DNA of 64,000 nucleotides from Topomyia yanbarensis. Lineage: Eukaryota; Arthropoda; Insecta; Diptera; Culicidae. Positions 1 to 10,704 of the stretch are shown piece by piece; positions within the stretch are counted from its first letter, which is position 1; each line of letters starts with the position of its first letter. The stretch spans positions 38,097,934-38,161,933 of the forward strand of contig NC_080670.1 of the NCBI RefSeq assembly GCF_030247195.1, written 5' to 3'. A program made the translations under genes and the position numbers. A model generated the notes under the pieces. The model was not told the DNA's origin and searched no databases. It was given only the letters and a program-made list of their open reading frames with translations.

Positions 1-429
1 TCTCGGCGGAACTGAGCAGGTGAGTCACACTTTTTACGGCAGACGGGGGTTTTAGGGAGGGAGATCAAAAAGGTGGGGAGGTAGATGTACTGCACGGTGA
101 AATTAACTGCAGCGAACCGATTCTACGAAAACGTGTACTATTTTTCATTTATAATCAACGAAATTCCTCTTAGTTCATGACGCATATTTTTTTAGGATCA
201 AATAAATAGTTGAAGTTGTGATCAGCAGCTATTTTTTACTAGAGAAAGTTTTTACGCTTGAAAAAAATTTCCGATGGTAGAATTGCTGCCAATGGTAATC
301 ATGCTGAAATGTGGCAAAAAATAACATTTTTATCAAATCAGAACACATTCACACATTCATGAACATGAACAAATTTTCAATAATTTTAGAATGTTAACGA
401 AGTACTGTCTATCAAAAAGCCCAACATGC
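1..429. other. No recognisable feature
   Basis: AT-rich intergenic sequence with scattered short frames only. No TIR, tandem repeat or protein similarity was seen. Its mirror copy, if the inverted repeat continues, would lie beyond the window end. Confidence 0.5.
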
Positions 430-1160
430 TGTAAGTTGACAAACGAAGCTCCTGCGAATTTAGTTGGTGCATTGTTTTGCTAACTTTTTTGGTCTCGTAC
501 CTTTCCAACAAGTGTGCTACAAGGTTCTTGATCACCCGATCAAAGTTAGACCTTTTGAGCTTCCTTGTAAATGTCTAGAGTCACTCCACTTTTTCCTGTA
601 TTTCTCACCCTTTTTTGTTCCAGAAGTGATGTAGGGAATGGAAGTTTCACCACATTCGCAAAACGCCTGCCAAATCAGATTTTTTTTGGTAAATTTCAAC
701 ATTTTCTTTATTCGAACGAACTCTGCAACGGCAAATCTGTTGAGGGAATTAATGACAGTCAACCCAATCGTAAGTTTCGTCGTCCACCACGATCCAAGAC
801 GATTCGATGAGCTATTGTATGTAATATTCCCGGGAACGAGGTTTTGCGATGTTTTTCTGTTTGGTGCTTTTTTAACTGGAAAATATGTGACGCCTTGCAT
901 TTTTTTAGAAGCGCACTGGATTGAAAAGCTTTATTGGTGCTTGTATCCCGCCAAAAATTTCTTGGCCGCCTTTCGGTTCACTGGAACACTTTTACTGCGC
1001 TCCTCGAAAGTTCTAATCAACCGAGATACGGTGGAATCAATTCCAAACTTCTTAGCGATTAATTAATGAGAGGCTTCTGTGCTCTTATCATAAATGTACA
1101 GAATTTGGGCTCGGATCACTTACCGTTTTGACAACATGGCTGCTATGAAGCTTGTCAGAT
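430..1160 (-). pseudogene. Decayed Tc1/mariner (IS630) transposase relic
   Basis: Read on the minus strand, the segment around 1,140-920 gives a helix-turn-helix-like N-terminus (LIAKKFGIDSTVSRLIRTFEE), and the frame at 900-532 continues with a transposase core piece (KMLKFTKKNLIWQAFCECGE, then SIPYITSGT). The latter aligns by eye with the KYLIWQAICSCG stretch of the transposon at 10,705-11,997. Several stops and frame changes separate the pieces, and the DDE catalytic block is not intact, so this cannot encode an active enzyme. It is a different, older member than the 10.7-12.0 kb element. Family assignment rests on motif resemblance only. Confidence 0.65.
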
Positions 1161-2288
1161 GTACACTGGTGGTTGTGACACAGTAAGATACTTACTCCCC
1201 CTACTCAACAGGGAAGGGATCCAATAAAAAATGGCGAATACTTGTTTGTGTAAATCATTACGAACTGTTAAGGTATTTATTTAGTACATTGCAGCTTATC
1301 GAATCATGATGATTGATGAATAATACAGATACGAGTAGTCTTTAATGGCTTCCCTTTTAAATAACTTCTGTTCATGGTTTGCCAAATTCTTCGTCACTCT
1401 CCACGCAGGTCAGGAAACGCATATCCAAAATTATATATTCCCTTTTACAAATCGTGTATCAGAACATTTTTCTAAGATGGCATGTTCTCCTCTCCCCACT
1501 TTACAGTCCATGCAGATGTAAATAATACAATTTGCTTGCTCATTTTTTTTTATCTACACGCTTAAAAATATCTAGAAAAATTAAAGTGTTTTGCGACGAC
1601 GCAAAACATCAAAAAATGAGATAATGATAGCACTGGATAAAGAATTTCATCAGCTGCATTCGACTTTTGCCAGATTGGAAATATGTAACAATAAACAAGA
1701 ATTATGGAAAAATTAGTTTCCAATTATAATGTAAAGGATGCTACGATTGAAACTTTAAACTCGTTTTTTCTCTAAATCAATATATTGTCACTTAGTTCGG
1801 TCTGACTTAACACCGACCATATCCTTTCATAATTGTCATTTTTAACAATAAATGAGCATTTAGATTGAAAAGAAAAGGCCTTTAATGGTAAAATACAACC
1901 AATTTAAACAAGGCATTTTACGAAAATCGAAAAGAGTGTACCTAACTGATGTTCAAATCTGCAGAGTATTATTGAAACCCAAATATCTGAATAGAACAAC
2001 CGACCGGAAGTAAAAGAACAGAAACAGCGACGAAGGCCTGGTTGAGAACGCCGGTTGAAGAAAAATAAAGAAATCCAAGCGTTATTGGGCGACGCTAAAG
2101 TTGCTTAACCACGCGCACTGGAAAATTGCGTGCGCAGATTCTTGTAGACCAGTATTTTAGTTTTTTTGTGAATAGAACAAAGACTAGAAAGTAGGGAATA
2201 AAATGGAAAGCTCCATAGAAGTTTGAAGAGCATATTACTAAAATGTGAGTATAAGGGGTCACATACTTTTTTTTTTTTCAAAAAATCG
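1161..2288. other. Intergenic, nothing recognised
   Basis: AT-rich sequence with poly-A/T runs (for example around 2,265-2,300) and no supportable gene, TIR or tandem repeat. The inverted repeat shared with the right side of the window becomes visible at its right edge. Confidence 0.5.
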
Positions 2289-2429
2289 AAAAAAAAAATT
2301 CGCTTTCACTGAAACTACAACTCCATGAAAACACTTCCCTAAATTGTTATAGAGATCCGAGCAATGGATCGAAAGTTACAACGCTTAAAAGCGCGCTTCG
2401 TCTATCAAGAGTAGTGGTATGCATAAAAC

Positions 2430-3350
2430 ATAAACATCGATTTACGAAACTTTTTGGGGTCGCTGATTACGATTCTGATGTCAGAATTCGAATACTCACA
2501 ATGGCGCCTACAAAATGGTAACCATTTACGAAATTGGCAAATTTTGTTACAGTCAGTATAAAACATCAGAATCAGCGACCTCGAAAACCCCTTTGTAAGA
2601 CATTTCAGGCCAATATAAAAAACAAGAAATTTAGCCAAGCACAGTCGCCATATTGGATCCACCATTTTGTATTTTTACATTTTCGACGTCAGAATCAGAA
2701 TCAGTGACCCCGAAAACCCCCTTATAAGACGTTTTAAGCCAATATAAAAAAAAATAAAATTTAGTCAAGCACATTCGCCATATTGGATCCGCCATTTTGT
2801 CGACGTCAGAATCAAAATCAAAATCAGAATCAAAACCTTTGACCCCTTTGTAAGATGTTTTAGGCTAAAATAAAAAAAAACATGAAATTTAGCCAAGCAC
2901 GGTCGCCATATTAGATCCGCCATTTTGAATTTTACATTTTCGACGTCAGAATCAGAATCAGTAACCCCGAATACGCCCTTGTTAAACGTTTTAGGCCAAT
3001 ATAAAAATCATGAAATGTATGCTGATTTCGTTTTTAAATCAGAGTTGCTCTAGGTTCGCTCGGAGCTGTCACTTTTGTATGGAAACTGTAAACATTAGAG
3101 CGAACCTAGGGCAACTCGATTCTAAAACCGAAAACAGCATTAGCCAAGCACAGTGGCCATATTGGATCCGCCATTTTGAATTTAACATTTTCGATGTCAG
3201 AATCAGAATCAGGAACCCCAAAAACCTCCTTGTAAGACGTTTTAGGCCAATATAAAAATACAGGTCAATATAAAACTACAATCCGCCATTTTGAATTTTA
3301 CATTTTCGATGTCAGAATCAGAATCAGCGACCCCGAAAACCTATATAAAA
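2430..3350 (+). repeat. Tandem repeat, ~125-bp units with GCCATTTTG words
   Basis: About six diverged units each carry, in order, a TAAGACGTTTTAGGCCAATA-like block, AAATTTAGCCAAGCACAGTC, GCCATATTGGATCCGCCATT, and a GACGTCAGAATCAGAATCAG block followed by CCCCGAAAAC. One unit is interrupted by the 120-bp MITE at 3,020-3,139. A weak relative (GCCATATTGGATCGGTCATT) sits near 4,108. No protein coding is supported. Confidence 0.8.
3020..3139. mobile_element. 120-bp hairpin MITE, PIF/Harbinger-like
   Basis: The ends are inverted repeats of about 41 bp, starting TGCTGATTTCG and ending in the complement CGAAAACAGCA, with AGGTTCGCT/AGCGAACCT as the inner part of each arm. It interrupts a tandem-repeat unit whose empty form reads GAAATTTAGCC elsewhere in the array. 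The flanks are GTA and TTA here, and TTA on both sides in the mirror copy, so the target duplication is TTA. A 3-bp TWA duplication fits the PIF/Harbinger superfamily; no transposase is present. Confidence 0.8.
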
Positions 3351-3454
3351 CTAAAAATAACAGTATTATCAATGAAAAAATTCGCGTCGCAAAGAGTTAA
3401 AGAAACTCAAACTTTCCTAATTTTTCTCACAAAAAGGTATGTAACGCCTTGCAT

Positions 3455-3700
3455 CATTCATAAATTACGGAACGCAAAAATTGCCCAAAATTAACTTCCC
3501 CTTCCCCCATTTAACAAATTGTCACCAATTTCTCTGGCCCGCTTCCCTGTTACGTAACAAATTCTTTAAGCATTTTTTTTTTCAGTAAACACATGTTCCG
3601 TAACGTTCCAGCTAAGTCCTCCTTCCCCATATGTCACGAAATTCCACAATTTGTCGTACCATACTCCCCCTCCCCCTTAAAGCGTTATGTAATTTATTTT
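3455..3700. mobile_element. Degenerate relative of the GGGACCATTCATAAATTACG MITE
   Basis: Internal sequence (CGCAAAAATTGCCCAAAATT, TTACGTAACAAATTCTTTAA, ATATGTCACGAAATTCCACA) follows the same order as the better preserved element at 14,150-14,391. The terminal GGGACC is eroded on both sides, so exact ends are estimates. Confidence 0.6.
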
Positions 3701-4253
3701 GAAAGGTTTATGTTTCTAGTATATTGTGTTAAACGGGGTTTTTCGATCCGCGTATCAAAAAAGTTTCTACAGGCCATGGTTTGAGACGCGCGCCTCAGGT
3801 AGAAACCTTTTCATGACATGAAGCATGTTTCCAGAATGCTTCACCTTGCACTGCACAATGTGTACAGGTCTCGAGAACATATGTCACGGCTGTATGTAAA
3901 GGGAATTACTTATCAAGCAACCACAGAAAACGGTGCAACATGAAAAACTTTGCTCCAAATCGTTAAAGTTGCATTTTAGTCCGCCATCTTAAAATCGCCA
4001 TGTTTTTATTTCGATACCTATTAAGTCAAATTCGTGTTTGTAATTCACAAAACATTTTTTTTTCTCGATTTTCGCTGAAACGCCATTTATTTTTAGTGGG
4101 TTCCCGCCATATTGGATCGGTCATTTTGAATTTCGAAAAACTGAATTCAAATTCGTAATCAGCGATGACTAAAACCCATTATTCCCTGGTTTGTTACAAA
4201 ATATTGACATTCTACTACGAATAATTCATCGAAAGCGTTTTCAAAACTTTAAA
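3701..4253. other. Spacer between MITEs
   Basis: AT-rich spacer. It contains one isolated GCCATATTGGATCGG/TCATTTTGAA segment related to the tandem repeat at 2.4-3.35 kb but no gene. Confidence 0.5.
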
Positions 4254-4546
4254 GGGATCATCCATAAATGACGTAGCATTATATGGAGGAGTTTTGTATT
4301 TTGTGATGATGTGTGACTACATGTAGGGGGTCATGTCATGCTACGTAGCTTTTTAAAGGAGAATAACTAACATTGTTTTTTGTTTTTTTTATTTTTTGTC
4401 GGTGACAAGGGGGGAGGGGGAGGGGGAGTTACCGTCCAGCTACGTAATTACCAGGGGGTATTTAGAGGTTTGTGACGAAATGCTACGACGGAGGAGGGGA
4501 TGTTAAAAATCACTCAAAAAATGCTACATCATTTATGGATGGTCCC
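4254..4546. mobile_element. 293-bp MITE with GGGATCATCCATAAATGACG ends
   Basis: Starts GGGATCATCCATAAATGACG and ends with the inverted form CATTTATGGATGGTCCC. It is flanked by AAA on both sides. The terminal sequence is shared with the 14.15-14.39 kb element, so both belong to one non-autonomous family. Inside are runs of G on the + strand (near 4,410-4,430) and paired CTACGTA words. No coding capacity. Confidence 0.75.
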
Positions 4547-4689
4547 AAACGTGATTTTTCAAAACTGCGACAATTTCATTTGAAAACAATTCAATTTATA
4601 GAATTCATTTTTTGACATGAAAGAAAACTTTTTTCATCTGAGGAATAATCTGTAAAATCTACAAATTCTTTGTATTCACTATTTTTTGT

Positions 4690-5625
4690 GAAGCGTTAAA
4701 ATGAAAAAAAAGATGGGTGGGTAATGTCTAGGACATAACCGGAGTGTCGTGACTACTCGTTTGACTTGTAATTCAAATCGAATGATACTCAATGAAATAT
4801 GTGGGAATGTTTCAAGTTATTCTTTATAATAATTATGGTGGTTCTGAAAAGAACCTTTGTTGTTGGCGTCTGCGTTGATAGGGGATGCGCTGGATTCTAA
4901 GCTCGTTGAGACATTCATTCATGAAATGAACAATTTTCTTGCTTTGAAATATCAATGTTAAAATCGCTCGAAACAACCATCGGAATCTTTTCCGTACAGA
5001 AATGAACACGCTTAGCAAAAAACTAGGGGCGGGTAATGTCCGGGACATAACCGCAATGCTCATATTCTTAAAATTCTGCTTGTATCTCCTTCAAATGGAT
5101 AAATTTTGCGCATTAAGTTCGATTCACCGGGCTCAGCGAAATTTTCCTGGGGATCCCGTTCGTTAGTATATTCAGCAAAACAATTTTATTACCGAGTTCT
5201 CCGCGTTGAATACAGGTCAATAATTTCATATAATGATTTCAACATGCAGACAATGTACATGTATGACAGGTGGGAGTGTTCTGAAGTGGTTTTAGTGGAG
5301 GTAACAACATAAAATCATGTATTGGACATTTTACAATGATTCTCCTTAACCCTGCAAAACCACGTGGTTGGCAGCAGAGGGTTAAGTTGTTTGGAAGAGA
5401 TGACAGTTAATATATGATAACTAAAAATATAAAATTGTTCTATAAATTGCAAAGTTATTGCCGCGTTGACCTGAAAATTTGTCATTTCATTCATAAAGGA
5501 ACAATCATTGAAATTATGTCAATTTATGCTTTGCAAGATTTGAAATAACTTCGAAGTGTGGTCACGACACCCCTGTTATGTCATATACATTACCAACCCA
5601 TCTTTTTCCATTTTGCCTTTGTCCT
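4690..5625. mobile_element. ~0.93-kb TIR element carrying a histone-type stem-loop
   Basis: Near-perfect terminal inverted repeats of about 50-60 bp bound this segment: AAGATGGGTGGGTAATGTCT followed by GGACATAACC and GTGTCGTGAC at the left, and the inverted counterpart (GTCACGACACCCCTGTTATG ... CCAACCCATC) at the right. A third, internal copy of the motif (GGGCGGGTAATGTCCGGGAC) lies at about 5,030-5,050. No transposase-like frame was found; the 76-codon frame at 4,833-5,063 on the minus strand has no recognised similarity. The superfamily is unknown and no clear target duplication was seen. Confidence 0.6.
4840..4855 (-). promoter_or_regulatory. Histone mRNA 3' stem-loop sequence
   Basis: On the minus strand this reads GGTTCTTTTCAGAACC: a perfect 6-bp stem closed by a TTTC loop. 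It has AAA immediately upstream and ACCA immediately downstream, the arrangement bound by SLBP in replication-dependent histone mRNAs. An AAAGAA purine stretch 14-20 nt downstream is in the right place for a histone downstream element. It lies inside the TIR element, without a recognisable histone core domain in front of it. Confidence 0.65.
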
Positions 5626-5767
5626 AATAAGGACGGTTTGTGGATAACTATGTTGATTCAAGACGGGAATCTTTTAAAACAATTCAAACCTTGCCGACGA
5701 TTGTTTTTACTGCGTACATCCGTACGATCTTTCCCCTTTCGCAGCTCACGCCGAATGAGCACACTTT
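5601..5767 (+). repeat. 167-bp direct repeat, copy A
   Basis: Matches 6,036-6,202 with only a few substitutions at a constant offset of 435 bp, starting TCTTTTTCCATTTTGCC and ending just after CGAATGAG. Copy A overlaps the right end of the stem-loop-bearing TIR element. Confidence 0.85.
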
Positions 5768-6035
5768 TCATCAAGCTGTTCCTATTTATTGACTTTACAA
5801 TGCAGATGGAAGGACGTCCTTTTGTTCGATAAATGAAAATATTTTCATCATTCGTTTTGGTGTAGCTTTCGCTTAGTGGCAGAGTTGCCACATTCACTGA
5901 TTTTCTTGGAAGGATTTGCAAAAACCTTCGGGTTTGTAGATTGCAAAAACATTTTCTTATGATTCACTGGTAAAAGTACAGAATTACCAAGCGCAAACTT
6001 AATACTAGTTAATAAAAGAAACTTTCTAATTAAAT

Positions 6036-6450
6036 TCTTTTTCCATTTTGCCTTTGTCCTAATAAGGACGGTTTGTGGATAACTATGTTGATTCAAGACG
6101 GGAATCTTTTAAAACAATTCAAACCTTGCCGACGATTGTTTTTACTGCATACATCCGTACGATCTTTCCCCTTTCGCAGCTCACACCGAATGAGTACGCT
6201 TTGCAGCCTTCGATGTTTTGGTGGCATTTTTAGTGGCAGTTACTACCGCCTTTTCAGTGACTGCGTTTCTTAGCCTTTGGCTTTTTGGACTTCTCACCGC
6301 CACCACCTCCACCAACGTTTTTCTTCTTCTTTCCGATGGTAGCTGATTTGATTGGTCGTCCGATGCAGCTTCTCACGACCACGCACGTCTGTTATGCACT
6401 GCGTCTTACACAGGTCTGGCTTTGAGAAAAGCTGCGACACCCCTATTTAT
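6036..6450 (-). pseudogene. Lysine-rich, histone H1-like relic (tentative)
   Basis: On the minus strand, 6,340-6,200 translates across a few frame breaks as a Lys/Ala/Gly-rich stretch (GKKKKNVGGGGGGEKSKKPK, then AVVTATKNATKTSKAAKR), which resembles the basic tail of histone H1 rather than a folded domain. About 110 bp upstream is a TATAAATA box. Downstream sequence in the same direction (5,940-5,850) also has a basic patch, and a histone-type 3' stem-loop follows at 4,840-4,855. Stops and frameshifts exclude a working gene. An H2B-like or unrelated low-complexity origin cannot be excluded. Positions 6,036-6,202 are copy B of the direct repeat at 5,601-5,767. Confidence 0.35.
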
Positions 6451-6451
6451 A
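6444..6451 (-). promoter_or_regulatory. TATA box (TATAAATA)
   Basis: A TATAAATA word on the minus strand, followed by AGGGGTGTCGCAGC. It precedes the basic H1-like relic and may be the fossil promoter of that gene. The sequence further upstream (6,640-6,700) is richer in GC. Confidence 0.4.
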
Positions 6452-7689
6452 GGTTTTATCATTAATGTTGATTTCATTTAAAGTAGTTTTCGAACTATTT
6501 AAACAAATTTTATATAGCAAAGAACGTATCGGTAGCAAGCATTGAACGTTTTCCTTCCGATTTATGAAACAAGATTGGCAATCCGTTTTGTAGAAGAAAA
6601 GTTAATAAGGTTCAAAATGTACGTAACGCTTTCGCTAATATGCACTACTATAGCTTTCTCGCTCGTTCTCGTGGCGTGCATGAGCCTTTCCTTTCCGTCC
6701 GACTTCTAAGGGGTAACCAAAATTAATATCCCGGCTTTCCCCCACCAACTGCTCTCGTCAAGCAACCCAATACGAATAATCATAGGAACAAACATGTAGT
6801 GGACCTTTATATAAACTTTTCATTATTTTATTGTTCATTTGCTGGCTCTGTGCGGGATGGGCTGAAAATTTTCACTTTTCCGAGTCGTTTTCGAAAGATT
6901 TTTCAAAACACTATTTTTCCGTTGATAATGAATATCCTACATATTCCAAAATTTAATACAACATTGGTACAAATATTTTCGACAAAATGCCGAAGAAATT
7001 GATTAAATCCATTCAGTACAACAAAAGATATAAGCGTTCAAAATCTTACATCATTTTTCTTCCGAAATTTTGAAAAGGGGCCCCTATATTGAAAGGTAAG
7101 TCGTTAGTCACGACAAAAGGCTGAAAAATCGATCCCAAAGTTTAAGGTCGCACTATTACGTCAAATTTGAAGTTTTATACCCGTTCTTAGGTCGTTACTG
7201 TAATAAATTTAGTTTAGAGCCTTATTATGAGTTTTGTGTTTTAGAACCGTACGCAGTTTTAAAATTTCAAGCGCACCTGACCTTACGCAGAACGTTACCA
7301 CGGGAGCCATTTTGTTTTTTTCGTCTCGAAAAAAACGTAAATAAAGACGAGAATATAAGCTTTTCGAATTTTAAAACTGTAAGAAGACCTCCCTTAAGGA
7401 CACAACAAAATGTCAGTTACTGACAAGTGGAACACGAAACATTTATATCCAACTTAAAGTTAGGTTTTGTGCCTTTAAGCGCTAATTGGTACATCCATTT
7501 TTTTTTTCTTTCAGCAAAAATATAGGATGCATAGTCGCAGGCGTTTGGCTCTAAAGCCAAAAGACAAGATTTCGGTTCCCTATACCCGTCAGCAACCCAG
7601 GGCTTCTGTGCTTAGTGAGAATCACTCGGTATCAGCCAGTTGCTTTAGGCGTCCACACATGTTGTGTGAACTGGTTGGATTTAATATCT
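6452..7689. other. Intergenic, nothing certain
   Basis: Mostly AT-rich. The short words GTCAGTTACTGAC and GGAACACGAAAC near 7,411-7,440 recur in similar form near 7,707-7,735. A moderately GC-rich patch at 6,640-6,760 could be old promoter sequence. No gene is supportable. Confidence 0.4.
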
Positions 7690-8240
7690 AACTGACAGCA
7701 AGTTGGTGTCAGTTACTGACGAGTGGAAGACGAAACAATTAAATCCAAATTTTTCGTCTCGAGTGATTTCACGACTGATGCGCCATCTACTATCGTGCTC
7801 GAAAACGTGGCTCGTTATGTTGAGGCTATAGACAAGGCTGTATTCATAATTTCAGGACAACCGCAAGTGTCTTTGGCTCCAGGTAGCCTTCAGCTGTTCT
7901 TTCTGAAAAAAATTTCCGATATTTTATCGATCCCACTGGCACGCATTTTCAATATGTCACTTCAGCAGCAAACATTTCCTCATGATTGGAAGTGTTCGGC
8001 GATGTTTGCGGTGCACAAAAGTGACAAATGCCACATCGAAAACTTTATTAAAAGTTGAGTCAATGGCTTTCGAATCGCTTATCAACGAGACACTGTTCTC
8101 AGCTTGCCGACACTTCATGAGCACTTGTCAGTACGGTTTCTTCCCTGGTTGATCGATGGAAACGCTACTGATCTCTATACAGATACAGATCTTAAGGCTG
8201 CATTTAGCACCGTTAACCTTGAGATACTGCTAACGATACT
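7690..8240 (+). pseudogene. LINE reverse-transcriptase fragment (Jockey/CR1-like)
   Basis: The frame 7,723-8,058 shows the finger region typical of non-LTR reverse transcriptases: an FFLKKISDILSIPLARIFN block, then SLQQQTFPHDWKCSAMFAVH, ahead of the place where the RxI motif should be. After the stop at 8,056 the similarity resumes in other frames (FESLIN at about 8,065, CQYGFFPG at about 8,130, then LKAAF-like sequence near 8,190), so there is at least one stop and a frameshift. Only the N-terminal half of the RT domain is present, without the catalytic YxDD box. This is a dead 5'-truncated or internally deleted copy. Confidence 0.7.
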
Positions 8241-8259
8241 GGGTTCGGTTATACCTTGT

Positions 8260-8740
8260 TCACCGCGAAGTCGCTCATATTGATGATAATATATCTGAGT
8301 AGTAAGTTGTGACCGCCACTCATTCCAGTTGGTCTGGGTTCAATCCCAGCCGAGGTTGTTAAGATTTTTCTGAGGTTAAAAAAAATGTAGTCACGTCTTC
8401 CTTCGGAAGGGAAGTAAAGCCCCATTGGTCCCCCATCCATGAGTTGATGGTTCGATATCTAGTCCAGATAGTGGAGTCACCTCTCTAGCGTCGGTAAAGA
8501 AGATGTAAAATCCAACTTCTATACTTACTAACAAATATTCTCCCCCCGTGATGCTTGTGGAGTGCGCAGTACGGGCTGTACGGCCTCTAGCAAAAGCAAG
8601 TATCGGACTAACATTCCTTCCCTTTCCTTCCGCGATCTACGTTCGGGTCTGGCCGACTCCGGTATTGATCAATAAACACTTTAGGATTACCAAGAGTTGT
8701 ATCGTGTTGATACCTTTTACAGTTAGTGAGTAAAAAAAAG
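8260..8740 (+). mobile_element. SINE-like unit with tRNA-type B box
   Basis: GGTCTGGGTTCAATCCCAGC near 8,331-8,350 resembles a Pol III B box in a tRNA-like setting. Farther on, GAGTCACCTCTCTAGCGTCG is shared with the unit at 24,955-25,165, so the two are related. The downstream part to 8,740 (GCAGTACGGGCTGTACGGCC, GATCTACGTTCGGGTCTGGC, TTGATCAATAAA) is included tentatively and may be a separate element. Confidence 0.45.
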
Positions 8741-9339
8741 GTGGAAATTGAAAATTTCAAGAAATAAAAAAAGAAATATAAAAACGGAGATCGGTTTTAA
8801 TTTTTTTTTAAAAAGTTCGGAGATTCTCAGAAGTTTATAAAAGTATTGATAGACTAAAATAGTTTGCAAATGAGCAAAGAAAACATTTTGAAGATATTCA
8901 GAAAAATTTCAACATAAAGTAGCATTCAGTGTTTTGAAGATGTTTAAATTGTTTGAGTGTTTGAATGTTTTGCAAAGTATAGAGAAATTTGGTATTGTTT
9001 TCCTAGATAGTTTGATCATTTTTGAATTGTTCGCTGGCTCCAAAAATTCGTATGTCCGTCCAACTTTGTTATCCGGTGCACTTTACGTTTTAATCAAATT
9101 TCGCTGAAGTTTTAAGACTTTCATAAATGCCTATATTGTAACCTTGACCTTTCGGTAGCTTTGTAATTCGTCAGCGAATTTGGTCATGTTAGCAACTAAT
9201 TTCAACTCCTATTTTACGAACATAATAATTCTAATGTAAGATTATTTGCAATTTTTCCACTACTTCCAACTTCCTTGATTAGCTACGTCTACCGCCTGTG
9301 TGACGATTGCAGTTATAAAATCGCAGCGAGGCACCACCG
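8741..9339. other. AT-rich spacer
   Basis: No gene or repeat recognised; several poly-A/T runs. Confidence 0.5.
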
Positions 9340-10640
9340 CCTGAATCAACGTTCATCATCCGACAATTACAGTCACTCTAATTACAACGCGCGTAGTTAT
9401 CACATGCCCTTCCCATAACAATTGGTTTATGTCACAACCTTCTACTATCCGTCTAATACACATAACTGAGCTGGTAATGCACTCCTTCGAATGAAAAAAA
9501 AATAACATAAAAAAACTGAAAGCGAAAACTTGTTCCACGTGCACCGGTAGGTGCAGCGTGTTGCGTTCGGAAAAATAATTCACCCAGCCAAGGAACCCTT
9601 GCGGCGGCGAACGAATTGCTAATGAAAGTGTGGCCACCTCCATTCACCCATCGCATCGAGTCGAGAGAGGTCTCTGCCAAGTTCATTGCTCGGTTGCATT
9701 ATGATCGCGTTGGTGGCAAGCTCACGTGATCTATGACGTTTGCTCGCCTCTGATCTAATATCTGCGGGAAAGATTGCAGTTGCTCGCTCGCTCGGCTCGA
9801 TCCGATGGGTGTTTGTTCGCACCGAAGCGCAGTGCAGTGAAAAGTGCATTTAGAGTGATAGTATGTAATTGGTAATGATCATCACTATCATCATCATCAT
9901 CATCACGATAATCACCATCGCCAACGTCATCATCAATTTCAACGTTGTCCGTGGCTGCATGCATGCTTGGAGCAAGGGAATTCGCATCGTAGTGTTTTTT
10001 TTTCTTTTACTTGTAAAGAATGTTTCAGTTAAAAAAAAATCGCTTTCCTTTGTACATGCAGGCGCCTCGGCTAGTTTTTCCGCCTCTCTGCTAATATGCC
10101 GCCCGCCCGTGTGTTGATGGGTGTTGTTTTCCGCTCAGCCAAGGCGGTGGACTATGAGCGGCGAAAATGGACACGAGGAATGTGAAATGGAGCGTTTGTT
10201 TTTTTTCCATGTCAGACTTATTCGTATTCGGCGCAGAATTTTGGTTTGCGTGATTGATCGATTGATTGATTGATGGATTGTTGTGTTTTTCTGTTTACTG
10301 CAGTATTTAGTTCATTTGTTACATTCAACTGTAGCAATCCGGGTGATATCGTTTTGGTATCCTAACTTGTGGAATTTGTGTTTTATTTGTCTCAAAACAA
10401 CAACCAACAACAGGAACCTGATTTTGATTCCCGTTAGCGGTAAATGAGCAGTGAAAATGATGATCGCATCTAGATCAACAGAGCAGAAAACTGTACAAGC
10501 AATACTGTTTCACGGTCATAAAAACTAATGCGTGGGGCTCAGACTCAAATCTCGACCATTCTTCATACTTTTTGTGGAAATCTTTTTTTTTACTGCTTTA
10601 CGTGCGTGGATAATGAAAAATTATGAATTAGATTATTCCA
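9340..10640. other. GC-richer single-copy-like stretch, possible old promoter/5' UTR
   Basis: Less AT-biased than its surroundings. It contains a TCACGTGA E-box near 9,721 and the string GCGCAGTGCAGTGAAAAGTG near 9,829, followed within 25 bp by a GTATGT donor-like word, an arrangement seen at insect 5' non-coding exons. No coding exon follows in either arm, so this is only a suggestion. Confidence 0.25.
9877..9935 (+). repeat. (CAT)n microsatellite
   Basis: Imperfect CAT/ATC trinucleotide repeat with five uninterrupted CAT units. On the other strand it produces an acidic D-rich frame that is not a gene. Confidence 0.85.
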
Positions 10641-10704
10641 ATTCGAATTAGCATGTTAAAGACTGAGTATGTAGTTAATCGATCAGTAAACTTTCATCGC
10701 CATA

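Noticed and set aside
4833..5063. Histone H2B fragment just upstream of the stem-loop
   Set aside because: A weak likeness of the KKIVHFMNECLNEL stretch to the H2B fold was considered but is too short and too diverged to support.
9755..9964. Acidic D-rich minus-strand frame
   Set aside because: It is the CAT microsatellite read on the other strand.
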